Shown: positions 33,963 to 43,309 of the stretch, piece after piece | How the letters are laid out: the number at the start of each line of letters is the position of its first letter | Position numbering within the stretch: position 1 is the first letter of the stretch | NCBI RefSeq assembly: GCF_047722505.1 | Contig: NZ_CP159814.1 | Span: 806,001 to 870,000 of the forward strand | Length of the DNA stretch: 64,000 bases | Reading direction: 5' to 3' | From: Pelagibacter sp047722505 | GTDB taxonomy: Bacteria; Pseudomonadota; Alphaproteobacteria; Pelagibacterales; Pelagibacteraceae | The notes under the pieces: model-generated | Databases searched by the model: none | What the model saw: the letters and a program-made list of their open reading frames with translations, nothing else | What the model was told of the DNA's origin: nothing | Program-made: the position numbers and the translations under genes

Positions 33963-34670
33963 TTAACCGAAGTTTTGCAAAAAGGGTAAAAAGTTTAAAA
34001 TATAGTAGCCAAGAACTTGTAATTGATTTGTTAAAATTAAAATTCCTGTAATTAAAAGTATTATACCACCACCTTTTGTGACTAAATTAATATTTCTTTT
34101 GAAGTTTTTTGAAAATAATAAAAATTTTTGCATCAAATAACCTGATAAAATAAAAGGTATCGCTAACCCAAGAGAGTAAAAACTTAAAAGTAAAATTGCT
34201 TTGTAAATAGTTTCTTCTGTAGAGGCTAAAGCAAGTATCGACCCTAAAATAGGCCCAATACACGGTGTCCATCCAAAGCCAAATGCCATTCCCACAATAA
34301 ATACAAAGAATATATTATTTGATTTTTTTGTATAAAATTTCTTTTCAACATTAAGAAATTTAATATTTAAAACACCGATTAATTGAAGAGAAAATATGAT
34401 TATTATAACTCCTGCAATTGATCTTAAAATTTGAGAATTTTGTAAAAGAATTTGACCCAAAAAAGAGGCAGTTGCGCCAAAGATGATGAATACAAAAGAA
34501 AAACCTAATGAAAAAACTATCAACGGCAATAAATCAATTTTCTTTTTTTCTAAGATTTCATTTAATGTGTTGCCACTAATAAAGGAAACGTAACCAGGTA
34601 TTAACGGTAAGACACATGGTGATAAAAAACTGATAAGACCTGCGCCAAAAGCTATAAATAATTCAATCAT
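33963..34670 (-). CDS. ccdA: Cytochrome c biogenesis protein CcdA
   Basis: A 235-residue inner-membrane protein with six helices that carries reducing power from cytoplasmic thioredoxin to the periplasm. The two redox cysteines are in FLSPCVLPLIPGY (C18) and GFGWTPCIGPILG in helix 4. Length is normal for CcdA. It starts 6 bases after the FAH-family gene on the same strand. It should serve cytochrome c maturation. Confidence 0.93.
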   Translation of the reverse strand: MIELFIAFGAGLISFLSPCVLPLIPGYVSFISGNTLNEILEKKKIDLLPLIVFSLGFSFVFIIFGATASFLGQILLQNSQILRSIAGVIIIIFSLQLIGVLNIKFLNVEKKFYTKKSNNIFFVFIVGMAFGFGWTPCIGPILGSILALASTEETIYKAILLLSFYSLGLAIPFILSGYLMQKFLLFSKNFKRNINLVTKGGGIILLITGILILTNQLQVLGYYILNFLPFLQNFG

Positions 34671-34676
34671 ATAAAG

Positions 34677-35519
34677 TTACTCTGCAACTACTTTTATATT
34701 TTGACTTCCAAGACTATCAACTGCTAGCTCCATATTATCACCATCTTTTAAAAAAACAGGAGGATTCATTCCAAGACCAACTCCAGGAGGGGTGCCGGTA
34801 GTAACTATATCGCCAGGCATTAACGTTATGAAACTTGTAATATGAGCTACCAAAAAGTTAAAATTAAAAATCATTTGCTTAGTGTTACCTGTTTGATGTC
34901 TATTACCATTAACATCCAGTGTTAAGTTCAAATTATTAACATCTTTAATTTCATCTTTAGTTACTAAATAGGGTCCTATAGGTCCAAATGTATCACCAGA
35001 TTTACCCTTGACCCACTGGCCACCTTTTTCTTTTTGCCATTCACGCTCACTGATATCGTTACAAATACAATATCCGAAAATGTAATCTTGTGCGTCTTTT
35101 TCTAAAACTCTTTTTGCTTTTTTTCCAATGACAAACGCTATCTCCACTTCATGATCTAATTTTTTTGAAGTCTTGGGTATAATTACATTGTCATTTGGTC
35201 CAACTATAGAATGAACTGACTTATTAAATAGAACTGGGTTCTCAGGTGTTTTTGCACCTGTCTCTTTTGCATGTTCAGCGTAATTTAAACCAATTGCAAA
35301 AAAATTTCCTGGCTTAGAAATACAAGACCCTATTCTTTCATTTTGATTTATCTCTTCCAAACTCTCTAAATCTATTTCTTTAATTTTATCTAGAGTTTCA
35401 AAATTAATACTTTCAGGATTTAAATCTTTAATAACTGATGATAAATTTCTATATTTTCCATCTTTATCTAATGCTGCAGGAATTTCTTGTCCTACTTTTC
35501 CAATTCTTAAAAATTTCAT
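34677..35519 (-). CDS. Fumarylacetoacetate hydrolase family protein
   Basis: A 280-residue metal-dependent hydrolase or decarboxylase. It has GLNYAEHAKETG (about 77-88), a metal-binding glutamate pair in KLDHEVEIAFVIG, then GYCICNDISEREWQ and the C-terminal PGDIVTTGTPPGVGLG, matching the FAH C-terminal domain. Substrates in the family are 2-keto-diacids or ureidoglycolate. It overlaps the reductase gene upstream by 4 bases and may act with it in one sugar-acid or diacid route. Confidence 0.88.
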   Translation of the reverse strand: MKFLRIGKVGQEIPAALDKDGKYRNLSSVIKDLNPESINFETLDKIKEIDLESLEEINQNERIGSCISKPGNFFAIGLNYAEHAKETGAKTPENPVLFNKSVHSIVGPNDNVIIPKTSKKLDHEVEIAFVIGKKAKRVLEKDAQDYIFGYCICNDISEREWQKEKGGQWVKGKSGDTFGPIGPYLVTKDEIKDVNNLNLTLDVNGNRHQTGNTKQMIFNFNFLVAHITSFITLMPGDIVTTGTPPGVGLGMNPPVFLKDGDNMELAVDSLGSQNIKVVAE

Positions 35520-36385
35520 TTTTTATTTATCTTTTCAATTGCATTATATAAAGAGCTATGATCAGTATTACCATGTCCATCAGCTACTAGCTCTTTATAC
35601 ATTTCTTTAATTAAACTAGAAATAGGCAAATGAGTTTCAACAGCTTTTCCAGCATTAACAATATTGGTCATATCTTTTAACTGTGTTGTGGTTTTTCCTT
35701 TCGGTGTAAAATCTTTACTAATCATTCTTTTTCCATGCGTTTGTAGTATTTTGCTATCAGCCCAACCCCCTGATAAAGCTTCAATCATTTTATTCGGGTT
35801 AGTTCCAGATTTTTCACATAAAGTGATAGCCTCCGCTACAGCTCCAATGGTTACGCCCACAATAATTTGATTAGCTAGTTTAGATATTTGGCCAGACGAT
35901 ACAGGACCTACTAATGTTGGGTTGCCCATTTTTTTTAGCAGTTCATAGCAATTTTTAAACGTTTCTTCATCACCGCCAATCATTATTGCTAATGTTGCTT
36001 CTTCAGCTCCTATAGTTCCCCCTGAAACTGGAGCATCTAAATAATTTATTTTTTTTTCTTTTAATTTTTTTGAATATTTTATGGTCAAAACTGGATTAAC
36101 CGAGCTCATATCGATAACTGTAGCTCCTTCTTTTATATTAGAAATAAATTCATTACTGCTCATCACTTTTTCAACAGCATTATCATCCGTAAGCATAGTA
36201 ATAATTATATCTGAATTTGTGACAACGTCTTTAATGGATACTGAAATTTCAGCACCAAATTCTTTTAGTTTATCTGCCTTATCTTGAGATCTATTGTAGG
36301 CTTTTAAATTGTACCCTGATTTAAGAAGGTTTTTTGCCATGGGATACCCCATGAGTCCGATTCCAATAAACCCAATATTTTTCAT
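35516..36385 (-). CDS. Beta-hydroxyacid dehydrogenase (tartronate semialdehyde reductase / 3-hydroxyisobutyrate dehydrogenase type)
   Basis: A 289-residue NAD(P)-dependent dehydrogenase. The Rossmann motif GFIGIGLMGYPMAKNL is at the N-terminus, the substrate-binding DAPVSGGTIGAEEATL is near residue 117, and the catalytic lysine is in GQISKLANQIIVG. These mark the GarR/MmsB family. It lies between the FAH-family gene (4-base overlap) and a semialdehyde dehydrogenase gene, so the three probably form one catabolic operon. Confidence 0.88.
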   Translation of the reverse strand: MKNIGFIGIGLMGYPMAKNLLKSGYNLKAYNRSQDKADKLKEFGAEISVSIKDVVTNSDIIITMLTDDNAVEKVMSSNEFISNIKEGATVIDMSSVNPVLTIKYSKKLKEKKINYLDAPVSGGTIGAEEATLAIMIGGDEETFKNCYELLKKMGNPTLVGPVSSGQISKLANQIIVGVTIGAVAEAITLCEKSGTNPNKMIEALSGGWADSKILQTHGKRMISKDFTPKGKTTTQLKDMTNIVNAGKAVETHLPISSLIKEMYKELVADGHGNTDHSSLYNAIEKINKK

Positions 36386-36404
36386 TTTTAATTTTTGAAG
36401 TAAT

Positions 36405-37847
36405 TTAACCTTTTATTCCAAGATGCGTGTATTTAACATTTAGATAATCTTTAATTGCATTAGAGCCACCTTCTCTACCATAGCCCGTTTGTTTTATTCC
36501 ACCAAATGGAGCCTCTGCAACTGCTACGACACCAGTGTTCACGCAGGCAATGCCTGCTTCCATTAATTCAGATGCCCTATGAGCCTTGTCCATTGAATTG
36601 GTACAAATATAACTACAAAGACCTAAATCATTATTATTTGCTCTTTCAATAACCTCATCAAAAGATTTAAATGACAACATTGGAACTAATGGCCCAAATG
36701 GTTCTTGTTTCATAATCGTAAAGTCATCTTTTACATCATCAAAAACAGTTGGTTCATAATAAAAACCTTTATTAAATCCTGCGGGTCTCTTGCCTCCCAA
36801 TAAAACTTTAGCTCCTTCTTGTTTCGTTTTTTCAACTAGCTCTTCAACTTCGTTTAATCTTTTTTGTGTTGTTAGTGGTCCTAATTGTGTATCTGGATCC
36901 ATACCATTACCGATCTTAAGTTTTTTAGTTTTTTCAATAAACAAACCAACAAACTCATCTTTTTTACTTTCTTGAATATAAAATCTATTAGGTGAAATAC
37001 AAACTTGACCATTATTTCTAAATTTAGCAGCAATAGCTATGTCCGTTGCTTTATTTAAATCAGCGTCATCAAATACAATGAAAGGGGAATGACCACTTAA
37101 CTCCATTGTTACTCTTTGTAATTTATCTGCAGCTTGTTTTAAAATTATTTTACCAACTCTAGTTGAGCCTGTAACTGAGATTTTTTTAATAATATCAGAT
37201 GAAATTAATTGTGATGCAATTGCAGGCGGATCACCCGACAAAAGATTAACTACACCAGCAGGTATTCCACATTCCCTACAAATATCGACTAACTCCATAA
37301 CCACACCTGGTGTAATTGTGTCTGGCTTAATAATTACTGAACAGCCTGCAGCTAATGCTGTAGAAATTTTTCTAGCAGCTAAGACAAGTGGAAAATTCCA
37401 AGGTGACAAAGCAGCCACCACTCCAACTGGTTGATAATAAACATGCACTCTCGTATCTTCAAATCTACTTTCTATAATTTGTCCATAAATTCTTTTTGTT
37501 TCTTCAGCATTCCATTCAAAAATATCTGCAGCACCGTTTGTTTCTCCAATACCTTCAGCTAAAGGTTTTCCATTTTCTAAAGTCATCCATCTAGCGAGTA
37601 CATCTTTTTTTTCTCTTACCTTGTCAGCAATTTTTCTAAGTGTATAAGCTCTTTGCCATGGTGGAGTTTTTCTCCAAATAGTTAATCCCTTCTCTGCAGA
37701 TTTTAATGCTCTATCCACATCAGCAGGTGTTGCTTTTGATGCGTAGCCTAAAACTTCTTCTGTTGCAGGATTAATAACTTCATAAGTTTCCTTGTTAGAA
37801 GAGGGTGACCAATTGCCATCGATAAATTGTCCAAATTTTTCGTACAT
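36405..37847 (-). CDS. gabD: NAD(P)-dependent succinate-semialdehyde dehydrogenase family protein
   Basis: A 480-residue ALDH of the GabD type. SVTGSTRVGK forms the cofactor loop, the general-base glutamate is in MELSGHSPFIVF, and the catalytic cysteine is in NNGQVCISPNRFY. C-terminal APFGGIKQTGYGREGG is typical. It is the first gene of the minus-strand operon with the reductase and FAH-family genes. Other semialdehydes are possible substrates. Confidence 0.85.
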   Translation of the reverse strand: MYEKFGQFIDGNWSPSSNKETYEVINPATEEVLGYASKATPADVDRALKSAEKGLTIWRKTPPWQRAYTLRKIADKVREKKDVLARWMTLENGKPLAEGIGETNGAADIFEWNAEETKRIYGQIIESRFEDTRVHVYYQPVGVVAALSPWNFPLVLAARKISTALAAGCSVIIKPDTITPGVVMELVDICRECGIPAGVVNLLSGDPPAIASQLISSDIIKKISVTGSTRVGKIILKQAADKLQRVTMELSGHSPFIVFDDADLNKATDIAIAAKFRNNGQVCISPNRFYIQESKKDEFVGLFIEKTKKLKIGNGMDPDTQLGPLTTQKRLNEVEELVEKTKQEGAKVLLGGKRPAGFNKGFYYEPTVFDDVKDDFTIMKQEPFGPLVPMLSFKSFDEVIERANNNDLGLCSYICTNSMDKAHRASELMEAGIACVNTGVVAVAEAPFGGIKQTGYGREGGSNAIKDYLNVKYTHLGIKG

Positions 37848-37939
37848 AATTTTGCTAAACCTTGAGTTGATTCAAAAGATAATTATTCAATTTTTTATCA
37901 AATATGTTTTAATCTTACAAATCAATAAAGGAGAAAATT

Positions 37940-38266
37940 ATGAAAAAATATATTGTCATGGGCAATTATACAGCAAAGGCCTTCCAAGGTTTTATGAAGG
38001 ACCCTAAGCAAGATAGATCAACTGCAGTAAAAGCATTAACTGAAGCAGTAGGAGGGAAATTTGAATCTTTTTATATTACGAGAGGTCCTTATGATTTCGT
38101 TGCTGTCACTTCAGGAGATATGCCTTATGAAAATTTTGCAGGCATAAAATTAGCTGTGGAAGCAAGCGGAACAGTAGAAAATATGGTTATTCTTGAAGAG
38201 ATGAATATAAATAAAGCCGCTGAGATTGCCGCTAAAGCTATGGCTGGCTACAAACCTGCTGGTTAA
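37940..38266 (+). CDS. GYD domain protein
   Basis: A 108-residue small alpha/beta protein. KYIVMGNYTAKAFQGFMKDP at the start and the central GGKFESFYITRGPYDFVAVTSG, with the GPYDFV signature, match the GYD domain. The function of the family is unknown. AAAGGAGA precedes the ATG by 6 bases, a strong ribosome site for this genome. It is transcribed alone, diverging from gabD and ending in a terminator. Confidence 0.88.
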   Translation: MKKYIVMGNYTAKAFQGFMKDPKQDRSTAVKALTEAVGGKFESFYITRGPYDFVAVTSGDMPYENFAGIKLAVEASGTVENMVILEEMNINKAAEIAAKAMAGYKPAG

Positions 38267-38277
38267 TTATTTATGTT

Positions 38278-38304
38278 AACTTCCAGTGTAAAAAGCTGGA
38301 AGTT
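38278..38304. terminator. Bidirectional terminator hairpin between the GYD and PhyH genes
   Basis: Arms AACTTCCAG and CTGGAAGTT pair perfectly over 9 bp around a 9-base A-rich loop. The hairpin lies between convergent genes and overlaps the stop codon of the PhyH gene. There is no long T-run on either side, so efficiency may be modest. Confidence 0.65.
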
Positions 38305-39136
38305 AGCTAGTTTCAAATAAAGTTGGAAACATTTTTCCAGATAAATCATCACCATTTTTATAACCATTATCTTCCATAATAGCTCTTTCTTCTCTAGCCC
38401 AATTTCCTCTGTAAATAATTTTAGAGTTTTCTTTTGCCATTCTAAGTGTGTATCTATGGATATCTTTTTTGGGGGTAACAGTATTTAATCCTCCATGTAG
38501 TGTTCTAATGTCAAAATAAATACAGTCACCAACTTCCAGATCCCATTGTAAAAATTCATAATCATCTTTATTTTCTAATATGTTGGGAGTTAATTCATAT
38601 TTTTTTCCATTAACAGCTCCAACCTTGCCATCAACTTCATGGCCATCATTAAATCTTGTTCTTAAAAATAGCTTACCCCATAAATGTGAACCTTTAATCC
38701 AAGCAATACCATCTTCTTTTTTAACTGACTCAAGTGGTATCCACAATACACACATAGATCCTTCAAAATCGAAATATGATATATCATGATGAAAAGGTGG
38801 TGATGACTTTGATCCTGCTTCCCTGAAAAACCAATTATCCATCACCAAGTTAATCTTTTGTGCTTCTAAAAGTTCTGCTGCAATTTTTGAAGTTGGTGAG
38901 TTAAATACAAAATCTTTGAATTCTTCATGTAAATTCCAGGTCCAAAAATCCTCATAATATCCTGGTAATTTTTGATCTTTTGTATGATTTACAAATCTTG
39001 GACTAGGACTTTCTTTACCTTTTTTAATTCCTTTTTTTAATTTTTCAATCCATGCGTTATCAAATTTGCCTTTAATCAAGACTGCACCATCTTTTTTAAA
39101 TAGATCTATTTCTGCCTTAGTAATAATTTTGCTCAT
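38303..39136 (-). CDS. Phytanoyl-CoA dioxygenase (PhyH) family protein
   Basis: A 277-residue Fe(II)/2-oxoglutarate oxygenase. The iron-binding HxD is H116-x-D118 in FHHDISYFD, a later LHGGLN and DIHRYTLR supply the second histidine and the 2OG-binding arginine, and NWFFREAG precedes the motif as in PhyH proteins. Its substrate is unknown; family members hydroxylate lipids, osmolytes or phosphonates. It diverges from moaA. Confidence 0.85.
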   Translation of the reverse strand: MSKIITKAEIDLFKKDGAVLIKGKFDNAWIEKLKKGIKKGKESPSPRFVNHTKDQKLPGYYEDFWTWNLHEEFKDFVFNSPTSKIAAELLEAQKINLVMDNWFFREAGSKSSPPFHHDISYFDFEGSMCVLWIPLESVKKEDGIAWIKGSHLWGKLFLRTRFNDGHEVDGKVGAVNGKKYELTPNILENKDDYEFLQWDLEVGDCIYFDIRTLHGGLNTVTPKKDIHRYTLRMAKENSKIIYRGNWAREERAIMEDNGYKNGDDLSGKMFPTLFETS

Positions 39137-39171
39137 ATATTGTTATTATAATATAATGTAATAAAAATAAG

Positions 39172-40164
39172 ATGAAAACATTAAGTGATACATTTGGAAG
39201 AAAATTCCCCTACATAAGGTTATCAATTACAGATGTATGTAATTACAGTTGTACCTATTGTTTGCCTCAAGGTTATAAAAAAACTCCTGGAGACACGAGA
39301 AGCTTTATGTCTGCAGAAGAAATATCCAGATTAACAAAAGCATTATCTGAATTAGGTGTCTGTAAAATTAGATTAACTGGTGGAGAGCCAACAGTTAGAA
39401 AAGACTTTTTTGATATCCTTAAAGATATGAAGCAAAATTCAAATATTCCCAAAGTAACAATGACGACTAACGGTTATCGTTTGGACAAAATTGCAGAACA
39501 GTTATGTGAAGCTGGTTTAGATGGAATAAATATTAGTATTGATAGTTTAAATAGAGAAACTTTTAAAAAACTAACAGGTCATGATAGGCTTGATGAAATT
39601 TTAGAAGGCATAAGGACTTTGCAAAAATTAAATTTCAAAAATATAAAAATTAATGCTGTTTTACTTAAGGGTATCAATGATACTCATAATGATTTTAAAA
39701 AATTTGGACATTTCATAAAAGACAACAATATTGATTTTAGATTTATAGAATTGATGCAAACAGGTGATAATTTAGATTATTTTAAAAAAAATCATGTTTC
39801 TTCTAAAATATTCAAAGATTTTTTAGAAAAAAATAACTGGATCCCTCAAACTTATGGGAAAGATGCAGGCCCTTCATTAAATTTTATACATTCAGAATTT
39901 AAGGGGAAATTTGGATTAATTGCACCCTACTCTAAGGATTTTTGTCAAACATGTAACAGATTAAGAATTACCTCAAGAGGTGATTTAAGATTATGTTTGT
40001 TTGGTAATACTGGAATTAGTATTAGACATTTATTGCAAGACGATACTCAAAAAGATGAACTTGTGGATCTTATCATAAAACAATTGCATCTTAAAAAAGA
40101 GTCACATTATTTAGAACTTGGAGATACCGGAATTACTCCAAATCTATCAAGTACTGGGGGATAA
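39172..40164 (+). CDS. moaA: GTP 3',8-cyclase (molybdenum cofactor synthesis)
   Basis: A 330-residue radical-SAM enzyme that starts molybdopterin synthesis. The N-terminal 4Fe-4S cluster cysteines are C23, C27 and C30 in DVCNYSCTYC, and the second cluster is C258, C261 and C275 in DFCQTCNRLR and LRLCLFG. The C-terminus ends in GG as expected. It leads moaACDE and msrPQ, which are packed with almost no gaps. Confidence 0.97.
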   Translation: MKTLSDTFGRKFPYIRLSITDVCNYSCTYCLPQGYKKTPGDTRSFMSAEEISRLTKALSELGVCKIRLTGGEPTVRKDFFDILKDMKQNSNIPKVTMTTNGYRLDKIAEQLCEAGLDGINISIDSLNRETFKKLTGHDRLDEILEGIRTLQKLNFKNIKINAVLLKGINDTHNDFKKFGHFIKDNNIDFRFIELMQTGDNLDYFKKNHVSSKIFKDFLEKNNWIPQTYGKDAGPSLNFIHSEFKGKFGLIAPYSKDFCQTCNRLRITSRGDLRLCLFGNTGISIRHLLQDDTQKDELVDLIIKQLHLKKESHYLELGDTGITPNLSSTGG

Positions 40165-40710
40165 ATGGAAAGCTTAAAAGTTATTAACAAAGAAAAATTA
40201 AAAGATTGGGCTAAAGAAATTTTTAAAAAAAATACATTTAACATGATTGATGTTTCATCAAAAAAAGAAACATTTAGAAGGGCATTAGCTTCTGGTAAAA
40301 TTTATGTAGGGAAAGAAGTTTTTAACCTAATTAAAAATAAAGGAATGCCCAAAGGTGACCCAATCACTTTAGCTGAAGTATCAGCAGTCTTAGGTGTTAA
40401 AAAAACAAGTGAATTAATTCCACTATGCCACCCACTTCCAATAGATCATATAGCAACTAAAATTGTTATGCATGATGAAGAAGCTTCGTTGGAAGTTTTT
40501 TGTGTAGTGTCAGCTGTTGCAAAAACTGGTGTAGAAATGGAAGCTATTATGGGTGTTAATACTGCACTAATAACTATTTATGATCTAAGTAAAATTGTAA
40601 ACCCACATCTTAGAATTGATAATGTTAAATTACTAATTAAAGAAGGTGGTAAAAGTGGTTTATGGACTAACCCTGATGGACTACCAGAATTTTTAAAAGA
40701 TATTTTTTAA
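40165..40710 (+). CDS. moaC: Cyclic pyranopterin monophosphate synthase
   Basis: A 181-residue protein that completes the first step after MoaA. Conserved PLCHPLPIDHI (near 92) and VEMEAIMGVNTALITIYD (near 131) hold active-site residues. It starts the base after the moaA stop. The 20 residues at the N-terminus before MIDVSSK are a little longer than usual. Confidence 0.96.
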   Translation: MESLKVINKEKLKDWAKEIFKKNTFNMIDVSSKKETFRRALASGKIYVGKEVFNLIKNKGMPKGDPITLAEVSAVLGVKKTSELIPLCHPLPIDHIATKIVMHDEEASLEVFCVVSAVAKTGVEMEAIMGVNTALITIYDLSKIVNPHLRIDNVKLLIKEGGKSGLWTNPDGLPEFLKDIF

Positions 40711-40712
40711 AT

Positions 40713-40982
40713 ATGAAAATTAAGCTTGAGCTTTTTGGTGCAAGTAGAGATTTTAGTAGTGAAGAATTCTTAGAATTTAACATAAAACAAAAGATGGAAA
40801 TTAAAGATTTAAGGAAAGAAATAATTGATTATTTAGATAAAAACTTTAAGGGTAATGAAAATTTTATTAAAATTGTAAAAAACTCTGCTTTTTGTTCAGA
40901 AGATAATAATATTATCAACGATGACTTTAAAATTATAAAAGATCAAAAAATTGGAATTATACCTCCAATAGGTGGTGGCTGA
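40713..40982 (+). CDS. moaD: Molybdopterin synthase small subunit (MoaD)
   Basis: An 89-residue ubiquitin-fold sulfur carrier. It ends in IPPIGGG, and the C-terminal GG is the site that receives sulfur as thiocarboxylate. Sequence is otherwise divergent, as is normal for MoaD. Its stop overlaps the moaE start by one base, so the two subunits are co-translated. Confidence 0.9.
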   Translation: MKIKLELFGASRDFSSEEFLEFNIKQKMEIKDLRKEIIDYLDKNFKGNENFIKIVKNSAFCSEDNNIINDDFKIIKDQKIGIIPPIGGG

Positions 40983-41434
40983 TGTTACATGCAAAAATTA
41001 TAGACATTAAAAAAAATAAAATAAAAACCTCTGCAGCAGAGGCATTTATAAAATCTTCCTCGTATGGTGCATCAATTATTTTTAATGGCACAGTCAGAAA
41101 TATTAATGAAAATAAAGAAGTTGTTGGAATAACTTATGATAGTCATGACGAATTAGTATTAAAAAGCTTTGATGAAATTTATAAAGAAACTACTGAAAAG
41201 TTAAAAATTATGGATAAAGCAGTATTTATAGAACATGTTAAAGGTTATGTAGGACTTGGTGAAACTAGTATTATTATTGCAGTTGCATGTAAACATAGAG
41301 ATGAAGCTTATGTATTATCTAGATATATTATTGAAGAAATTAAAAAAAGATCTCCTATATGGAAAAAAGAACATTATAAAAATGAACAAAGCGAGTGGTT
41401 AAAGGGTAATTCTATTAAAAATGAAAAAATATAA
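40982..41434 (+). CDS. moaE: Molybdopterin synthase large subunit (MoaE)
   Basis: A 150-residue protein. GASIIFNGTVRNINENKEV, GITYDSHDELVLKS, and the catalytic KRSPIWKKEHYKNEQSEW near the end, with the lysines that act on the pterin, match MoaE. Together with MoaD it converts precursor Z to molybdopterin. Its 3' end overlaps msrP by 14 bases. Confidence 0.95.
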   Translation: MLHAKIIDIKKNKIKTSAAEAFIKSSSYGASIIFNGTVRNINENKEVVGITYDSHDELVLKSFDEIYKETTEKLKIMDKAVFIEHVKGYVGLGETSIIIAVACKHRDEAYVLSRYIIEEIKKRSPIWKKEHYKNEQSEWLKGNSIKNEKI

Positions 41435-42326
41435 AAATTCAGAAATTACACCTGAGCAAATATACAATAAAAGAAGAAAGTTTATTAAATCTATTGGCTT
41501 AGGTGTGGGTTCAGTATCCTTAAGTAGTATACCATTTTTAAACAATGCTTATTCACAAAATAAAGCTGAGCTAACTTCATATAAGGATATCACGACTTAT
41601 AACAACTATTATGAGTTTGGAACTGGAAAAGGTGACCCTTTCCAAAATTCACAAGAATTTGTTACTAAACCGTGGAGTGTCACTATTGAAGGTGAGGTAG
41701 ATAATCCAATAACACTTTCAGCTGAAGAAATAATTTCTTTATTTCCTTCTGAAGAAAGAGTTTACAAACTTAGATGTGTTGAAGGGTGGTCTATGGTAAT
41801 TCCTTGGATGGGATTTTCTCTAAGTAAATTACTTAGTAAGGTATCTATTAAAAATACTGCTAAATTTGTTGAATTTGAAAGTATTTATGACCCTATGCAA
41901 ATGAAAGGTCAAAAGTATCCAGTTTTAAACTGGCCCTACAGAGAAGGTTTAAGAATTGATGAAGCTATGCATCCTATAACAACAATCGTTACTGGTCTTT
42001 ATGGAAAACCTTTACCTAACCAAAATGGAGCTCCATTAAGAATTTTTGTTCCTTGGAAGTATGGTTTTAAAAGTGCTAAAGCAATTGTTAAAATAAAATT
42101 AGTTGAAAATATGCCTACATCATCTTGGATGAGATCATCCCCAAGGGAATATGGATTTTACTCAAATGTTAATCCTAACGTTTCACATCCTAGATGGTCA
42201 CAAGCAACAGAACGTGTCATAGGTGAGGGCATTTTGTCTCCCAGAATTGAAACAGAAATGTTTAATGGGTATGGTGATGAAGTTGCAAATTTATACTCAG
42301 GTATGGATTTAAAGAAAAACTTTTAA
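41421..42326 (+). CDS. msrP: Protein-methionine-sulfoxide reductase, molybdopterin catalytic subunit
   Basis: A 301-residue periplasmic Mo enzyme (YedY type) that repairs oxidised methionines in envelope proteins. A twin-arginine signal (RRKFIKS, 18-24) fits Tat export with bound cofactor. The Mo-ligand cysteine is C119 in YKLRCVEGWSM. ITPEQIYNKRRKF is the usual N-terminal motif. It overlaps moaE by 14 bases, which ties cofactor synthesis to an enzyme that uses it, and msrQ follows. Confidence 0.95.
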   Translation: MKKYKNSEITPEQIYNKRRKFIKSIGLGVGSVSLSSIPFLNNAYSQNKAELTSYKDITTYNNYYEFGTGKGDPFQNSQEFVTKPWSVTIEGEVDNPITLSAEEIISLFPSEERVYKLRCVEGWSMVIPWMGFSLSKLLSKVSIKNTAKFVEFESIYDPMQMKGQKYPVLNWPYREGLRIDEAMHPITTIVTGLYGKPLPNQNGAPLRIFVPWKYGFKSAKAIVKIKLVENMPTSSWMRSSPREYGFYSNVNPNVSHPRWSQATERVIGEGILSPRIETEMFNGYGDEVANLYSGMDLKKNF

Positions 42327-42350
42327 ATACATAAATTTTTTTTATACAAT

Positions 42351-42920
42351 ATGCAGAAATATATAAAAATACCAATTTTCTTTATATCTTTACTGCCAAT
42401 ATTAATTATTTTTTATCAAATTATCTTTAATCAGTTAGGTCCTGAGCCTGTAAAAGAAATTACACATGTAACTGGTAATTGGACGCTTCGTTTTATTATA
42501 ATAACTCTTGCAATGACTCCTTTACAAAAATTTACTAAATTAAACTTTTGGATTAGCTATAGGAGAATGTTTGGCTTGTTTGTATTTTTTTATGCCTCAG
42601 CACATATGATGACTTATGTAGGAATAGATTATCGTTTTGACTGGTCTAGTATTGGTGATGATATTGTTAAAAAAAAATTTATATTTGTTGGATTTTTAGC
42701 TTGGCTTTTATTAGTGCCACTTGCTCTTACTTCATCTAAACGAATGATAAGGCTTTTAAGAGATAAGTGGAAAAAACTACACAAACTTATTTATATAATT
42801 TCTTTATTGGGAATTATTCACTACTTGTGGTTAGTTAAAGTAGTTACAGTTGAACCCTTAATCTATCTTATTATTATTGTAATTTTACTTACGCTAAGAG
42901 TTAAAATGAAATTTAATTAA
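42351..42920 (+). CDS. msrQ: Protein-methionine-sulfoxide reductase, heme-binding membrane subunit
   Basis: A 189-residue inner-membrane cytochrome b with about five to six helices that feeds electrons to MsrP. RRMFGLFVFFYASAHMMTYV and KLHKLIYIISLLGIIHYLW supply heme-ligand histidines in their usual places. It begins with the conserved GNWTLRFIIITLAMTPL. The 3' end overlaps the convergent DUF779 gene by 4 bases. Confidence 0.94.
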   Translation: MQKYIKIPIFFISLLPILIIFYQIIFNQLGPEPVKEITHVTGNWTLRFIIITLAMTPLQKFTKLNFWISYRRMFGLFVFFYASAHMMTYVGIDYRFDWSSIGDDIVKKKFIFVGFLAWLLLVPLALTSSKRMIRLLRDKWKKLHKLIYIISLLGIIHYLWLVKVVTVEPLIYLIIIVILLTLRVKMKFN

Positions 42921-43264
42921 TTAATTAATTTTTTTTCAGGAACACAAATCTCTGATCTTGTTAAAAATCTTCTTCCAGTTCCATTATCAAGTGAAAACAT
43001 TCCACCCATTCCTTTAATACAATCAATAATTAAATCTGTATTTTTCCATGCTTCATGTTGGGTTTCGCTTATATAAAAAGGAATACCACCAATTTTTCCA
43101 ACTAAAACATCGTCATCACTTACAAGAAATTCCTTAACTGGGTAACACATTGGAGCACTACCATCACAACATCCACCGGATTGGTGAAAGAGTAATTCTT
43201 TACCATGATCTTTTTTAAGATCTTCGATTAGTTCTAACGCTAATGGTGTTGCTGAAACTTTCAT
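42917..43264 (-). CDS. DUF779 family protein (aldehyde dehydrogenase-associated)
   Basis: A 115-residue protein with FHQSGGCCDGSAPMCYP near residue 27, the cysteine-rich signature of DUF779, then GGIPFYISETQHEAW and GGMFSLDNGTGRRFLTRSE. DUF779 genes typically sit beside AcoD/ExaC-type aldehyde dehydrogenases, as here. The function is unknown; the cysteines suggest metal or redox chemistry. It is downstream of the ALDH gene, after a hairpin. Confidence 0.88.
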   Translation of the reverse strand: MKVSATPLALELIEDLKKDHGKELLFHQSGGCCDGSAPMCYPVKEFLVSDDDVLVGKIGGIPFYISETQHEAWKNTDLIIDCIKGMGGMFSLDNGTGRRFLTRSEICVPEKKLIN

Positions 43265-43271
43265 AGTTATA

Positions 43272-43295
43272 TGGCCTGTATTAAACTACAGGCCA
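43272..43295 (-). terminator. Intercistronic hairpin between the broken ALDH gene and DUF779
   Basis: Arms TGGCCTGTA and TACAGGCCA pair perfectly (9 bp) around a 6-base loop. It ends just 7 bases before the DUF779 start codon on the minus strand. There is no T-run, so it may be a processing or translation-control structure as easily as a terminator. Confidence 0.55.
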
Positions 43296-43309
43296 CTATA
43301 ATATACCTG

